9,014 nt of DNA, from assembly GCA_958447915.1 (NCBI GenBank), contig CAUDCB010000074.1, forward strand, positions 1-9,014. Direction: 5' to 3'. The notes beneath the pieces are model-generated. The model ran no database searches and was not told the origin of the DNA. It saw only the letters and a program-made list of their open reading frames with translations. Shown piece after piece: positions 6,142 through 9,014 of the stretch; the first letter of the stretch is position 1, and each line of letters begins with the position of its first letter. The DNA is from an uncultured Collinsella sp. Lineage in GTDB: Bacteria > Actinomycetota > Coriobacteriia > Coriobacteriales > Coriobacteriaceae. Position numbers and translations under genes: made by a program.

Positions 6142-6142
6142 C

Positions 6143-7270
6143 ATGGCCCCCGCTCCGGCAAGCCTGCTCGCCAAGCTCGACACCCAGGAACGCGTGCGCG
6201 ACTTTTTGACCAACGCCATCGCAAGCGGCCGTGCATCGCACGCCTACCTGTTTTTGGGCGCGCCCGGTGCCGGTAAGCTCGACGCCGCATGGGCGCTTGC
6301 CCAGGCATTCCTGTGCGAGCGGGACGGCTGTGGCTCGTGCGACAGCTGCGTGCGCGTCGCGCGCCATACGCATCCCGACGTGCACTATTACACGCCCGAG
6401 AGCGCCACGGGCTACCTCATCGCGCAGACCCGCGAGCTGCTCGACGACGTGCCCTTGGCGCCCATTCGCGCCAAGGCTAAGGTCTACATCATCGACCGTG
6501 CCGAGCAACTGCGCGCCAACACCGCCAACGCACTGCTCAAAACGCTCGAGGAGCCGCCCGAGGGCGTCATGTTCATCCTGCTGGGCACCTCGGCAGACGT
6601 GATGCTGCCCACCATTGTGAGCCGTTGCCAGTGCGTGCCGTTTCGGCTGGTGTCGCCCGCTGTGGCCGCGCAGGCCGTGAGCCGTGCCACCGGCCAGGAC
6701 CTCGCGCGTTGTCGTATGGCCGTCGCCGTGGCGGGCAGCCCCACGCGCGGTATCGAGTTCCTCAAGAGCGCCGAGCGCCAGGACGCTCGCCGTCAGATGG
6801 TCCGTGCCATCGACTCACTCATTGCCGCCGACGAGGCCGACGTGCTCAGTCGCGCCAAGTCGCTCATCGTCGCCGTTAAGGCGCCGCTCGCCGAGGTCAA
6901 GTCCACGCAGGAAAAGGTGCTCGAGCAAAATGCCGACTACCTGTCGCGTGGAGCATTGAAGCAGCTTGAGGACCGCAACAAGCGCGAACTCAACGCGCGC
7001 GAGCGTTCGGGTATCATGGAAGCGCTGGCGAGCGCGCGGACGCTCATGCGCGACGTGCTGCTGACACTTCAGGACGAGGCGGCAGACGTGGTGAACGAGG
7101 ACGTGCGCGACACGATCGGTCGGCTTGCCGCGGCGACGAATGTTGCGGGTGCCACCCAGGCGCTCGAGGCGGTTGCCACCGCTGAGCGCAACATCGCCAG
7201 AAACGTTACTCCCCAGCTGGCCATCGAGGTCATGCTGTTCGATATCAGGAAGGCACTGAAATGCCGTTAG
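6143..7270 (+). CDS. holB: DNA polymerase III clamp-loader subunit delta prime
   Basis: 375 residues. Delta prime is the stator subunit of the clamp loader that places the beta sliding clamp on DNA. The AAA+ core starts with SHAYLFLGAPGAGK (32-45). The Walker A ends G44-K45-L46 instead of GKT or GKS, so the Mg-binding hydroxyl is missing. A zinc module with Cys58, Cys63, Cys66 and Cys69 follows. VYIIDRAEQLRANTANALLKTLEEPP is the classic delta prime/gamma signature, and the SRC motif (160-162) supplies the arginine that acts on the neighbouring ATP site. Because ATP hydrolysis is not expected here, delta prime fits better than DnaX (gamma/tau), which keeps an intact Walker A. The C-terminal third is helical with little recognisable sequence. 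The gene starts 1 base after tmk, and its last 10 bases overlap ricT. Confidence 0.93.
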   Translation: MAPAPASLLAKLDTQERVRDFLTNAIASGRASHAYLFLGAPGAGKLDAAWALAQAFLCERDGCGSCDSCVRVARHTHPDVHYYTPESATGYLIAQTRELLDDVPLAPIRAKAKVYIIDRAEQLRANTANALLKTLEEPPEGVMFILLGTSADVMLPTIVSRCQCVPFRLVSPAVAAQAVSRATGQDLARCRMAVAVAGSPTRGIEFLKSAERQDARRQMVRAIDSLIAADEADVLSRAKSLIVAVKAPLAEVKSTQEKVLEQNADYLSRGALKQLEDRNKRELNARERSGIMEALASARTLMRDVLLTLQDEAADVVNEDVRDTIGRLAAATNVAGATQALEAVATAERNIARNVTPQLAIEVMLFDIRKALKCR

Positions 7271-8961
7271 TCGTACCCGTTAAGTTTACCTACGCCTCGC
7301 GCGACCTGTGGTTCGACCCACAGGATCTGGATATCCTCGAGGCCGATTATGCCATTTGTTCTACCGAGCGCGGAACCGAGATCGGCCTGGTCACGGCCGA
7401 TCCCTTCGAGGTGCCGCAAGACGAGATCGGTCAGCCGCTCAAGCCCGTGCTGCGCGTGGCGAGCGACATCGACCTGCAGCTTGCCGACGACCTGGCTATC
7501 CAGGGTGACGAGGCCATGGTCGACTTCCGCCGCCTGGTCAAGGAGCTCGACCTCGAGATGAAGCCGGTCGGCGTCGAGTACCTGTTTGGCGGCGAGAAGG
7601 CCGTGTTCTACTTTGCTGCCGAGGAACGCGTCGATTTCCGTCAGCTCGTCAAGGACCTGTCCTCGACGCTGCACATTCGCGTCGACATGCGCCAGATTGG
7701 CGTGCGTGACGAGACCCGCCTGGTGGGCGGCTATGCCCAGTGCGGCCAGGAGCTCTGCTGCACACGCTTTGGCGGACAGTTTGAGCCGGTTTCGATCCGC
7801 ATGGCAAAAGAGCAGGACCTGCCGCTCAACTCGTCCAAGATTAGCGGCGTCTGCGGTCGCCTGATGTGCTGCCTGCGCTACGAGTTCGAGGCGTACAAGG
7901 ACTTTAAGAGCCGCGCGCCCAAAAAGAAGACGCTGATCGATACGCCGCTTGGCAAGGCGCGCATCCAGGAATATGACACCCCGCGTGAACAGCTGGTGTT
8001 GCGCCTGGAGAACGGCAAAGTCTTTAAGGTCAACCTGGCCGACATGACCTGCTCTGAGGGCTGCAAAAAGAAGGCCGCCGAGCAGGGCTGCAACTGCCGC
8101 CCCGACTGTGTGACGCGCGATGTGCTCGAGCGTATCGAGTCGCCCGAGATGCGCCTGGCGCTTATGGAGCTCGACCGCGAGAACGGCGTCGACGTGGGCG
8201 ATGGCCTGTCGAGCGCCGACCGTCTGGCCGGTACATCGATGCCCAAGCGCCGTCGTCGCGATGCTGAATCCGATGTTCGCGCCGGCCAGGGCCAGGGCGA
8301 GGGTCGTGGCCGCGGAAAGGGCCGCGGCAAGGCCGAGGCGCTCGAGGCCGAGGAGGCTGCCGGTGGACGTCGCCGCCGCAAGCGCTCGGGTGCGGGCGAT
8401 GCCGGCGAGGCCGCTCCCGCAGGCAAGAACTCCTCCCGCGAGCGCGAGGCTCAGCAGCCTCAGCAGCAAAACCGCGGCGGTGGTATGAATCCCACGCGCC
8501 GTCGCCGCCGCCATTTGTCGAGCGAGGAGCGCGAGGACGCCTTCCGCGCCGCAGCCGCTCGCGAAGCCGGTGCCGCCCCCAAGGGTGGTTCGGGTTCCGA
8601 TACGCCTGCCGACAAGGGTAGCAAGCAGCGCAACGATGACGAGCGCGCCCCGCGTCCGCGTCGCCGCCATTCCTCGGGCACGCAGCAAAAGCCCTCGGTG
8701 CCCTCCGTGGCCGATCAGGTCTCGGATGGCGAGGTCAAGGTCACACGTCGTCGCCCTGGAGATGGCGGAGGGGCGGCTGCCAAGGCCGCGCGCGGCGCTG
8801 CTCGCGACGAACGCGAGTCGCGCGAAGATCGTGGTGGCGAGGGTTCGGCCGACCAGGGCCAGAAGCGCCGTCGCCGTCGTCGTTCCCGCAAGCCGCGTCA
8901 AGATGGTGGCGAGGGTTCGACCCCGTCTTCGTCTGCACCACAACCGCCTACCGGCGAATAA
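7261..8961 (+). CDS. ricT: PSP1-domain protein, RicT (YaaT) family, with long Arg-rich tail
   Basis: 566 residues, about twice the length of Bacillus YaaT/RicT (about 275). In B. subtilis RicT works with RicA and RicF in an Fe-S-carrying complex that aids RNase Y-dependent mRNA maturation; which partners exist here is unknown. The conserved core is residues 1 to about 255. It includes the PSP1 motif ERVDFRQLVKDLSS, then RQIGVRDETRLVGG, and the two Cys motifs CGQELCC (161-167) and CGRLMCC (198-204). Five more Cys cluster at 264-283 (C264, C268, C277, C279, C283). From Met327 to the end the protein is low-complexity, rich in Arg, Gly, Glu, Ser and Gln, with at least six RRR islands; it is probably disordered and RNA-binding. 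The ribosome binding site AGGAAGG (7247-7253) lies 7 bases before the ATG within holB, so coupling is likely. Confidence 0.92.
   Translation: MPLVVPVKFTYASRDLWFDPQDLDILEADYAICSTERGTEIGLVTADPFEVPQDEIGQPLKPVLRVASDIDLQLADDLAIQGDEAMVDFRRLVKELDLEMKPVGVEYLFGGEKAVFYFAAEERVDFRQLVKDLSSTLHIRVDMRQIGVRDETRLVGGYAQCGQELCCTRFGGQFEPVSIRMAKEQDLPLNSSKISGVCGRLMCCLRYEFEAYKDFKSRAPKKKTLIDTPLGKARIQEYDTPREQLVLRLENGKVFKVNLADMTCSEGCKKKAAEQGCNCRPDCVTRDVLERIESPEMRLALMELDRENGVDVGDGLSSADRLAGTSMPKRRRRDAESDVRAGQGQGEGRGRGKGRGKAEALEAEEAAGGRRRRKRSGAGDAGEAAPAGKNSSREREAQQPQQQNRGGGMNPTRRRRRHLSSEEREDAFRAAAAREAGAAPKGGSGSDTPADKGSKQRNDDERAPRPRRRHSSGTQQKPSVPSVADQVSDGEVKVTRRRPGDGGGAAAKAARGAARDERESREDRGGEGSADQGQKRRRRRRSRKPRQDGGEGSTPSSSAPQPPTGE
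8239..8958 (+). other. Region coding the low-complexity Arg-rich tail of RicT
   Basis: This 240-residue stretch has repeated basic islands (KRRRR, GRGRGKGRGK, GRRRRKR, TRRRRRH, RPRRRH, TRRRPG, KRRRRRRSRK) separated by acidic or Ser/Gln-rich spacers. CGTCGCCG-type codon runs make the DNA itself repetitive. The reading frame stays open to the TAA at 8959-8961, so it is coding and not a frameshifted extension. Confidence 0.75.
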
Positions 8962-9002
8962 CGCCCGCGAGCGGATTTAACCTGCCTGACCCCAAACGCG
9001 TC

Positions 9003-9012
9003 GGGGTACCAT
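9003..9012 (+). promoter_or_regulatory. Possible -10 element of the next gene
   Basis: GGGG followed by TACCAT (9007-9012) resembles the GGGG-TATCAT before tmk. No good -35 is seen at 16 to 18 bases. The 53 bases after ricT hold no T-tailed hairpin, so the operon may continue or end beyond the window. Confidence 0.25.
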
Positions 9013-9014
9013 AG

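Noticed and set aside
6041..6142. N-terminal extension of holB back to an ATG at 6041
   Set aside because: It overlaps the tmk 3' end by about 100 bases. The ATG at 6143 has AGGAGG at good spacing and gives the normal delta prime N-terminus.
7267..8943. 558-residue open frame antisense to ricT
   Set aside because: It mirrors the codon bias of a GC-rich gene, has a low-complexity Ala/Leu/Arg-rich translation with no recognisable motif, and the plus-strand ricT is clearly a conserved protein.
8989..9007. Hairpin ACCCC/GGGGT after ricT as a terminator
   Set aside because: The stem is only 5 bp with a 9-base loop and no T-run; it overlaps a possible promoter element.

Overview
The window looks like part of a chromosome from a high-GC actinobacterium of the class Coriobacteriia, most like Collinsella. 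I infer this from the GC-rich codon use, the gene order, the protein sequences, and the short REP-like GGGACGTTCC repeats. No marker gene such as 16S rRNA is present to prove it.

Layout. (1) 1-1462, plus strand: the 3' end of tatC (Tat protein export), then hypA and hypB, the two nickel-insertion factors for [NiFe] hydrogenase. Tat export beside hydrogenase maturation suggests that a nickel hydrogenase or another Tat-exported redox enzyme is encoded upstream. (2) 1517-4114, plus strand: a type IA DNA topoisomerase I starting at TTG. Its motifs resemble archaeal TopA more than the usual bacterial TopA. It has four C-terminal zinc ribbons and a Lys/Ala/Thr tail. (3) 4115-5457: an island holding one minus-strand gene for a zinc-ribbon, single-pass membrane protein of unknown function. 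A strong bidirectional terminator and a perfect 20-bp inverted repeat lie at its 3' side. A second, partly decayed copy of the same repeat lies just upstream of its promoter. (4) 5458-8961, plus strand: a tight operon of tmk (dTMP kinase), holB (clamp-loader delta prime) and ricT (PSP1/YaaT family), with a 1-nt gap between the first two genes and a 10-nt overlap between the last two. (5) 8962-9014: a short intergenic end, probably holding the promoter of the next gene.

How it fits together. topA, tmk and holB are neighbours in many Actinobacteria, and tmk-holB-ricT is a conserved order in Gram-positive bacteria. Here the topA-tmk link is broken by the repeat-flanked minus-strand gene, which therefore looks like an insertion into a housekeeping replication cluster. 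The most interesting items are that repeat-bracketed gene, the archaeal-type TopA, and the extra Cys cluster and roughly 240-residue Arg-rich tail on RicT. I found no CRISPR array, tRNA, rRNA, phage gene or complete transposase.
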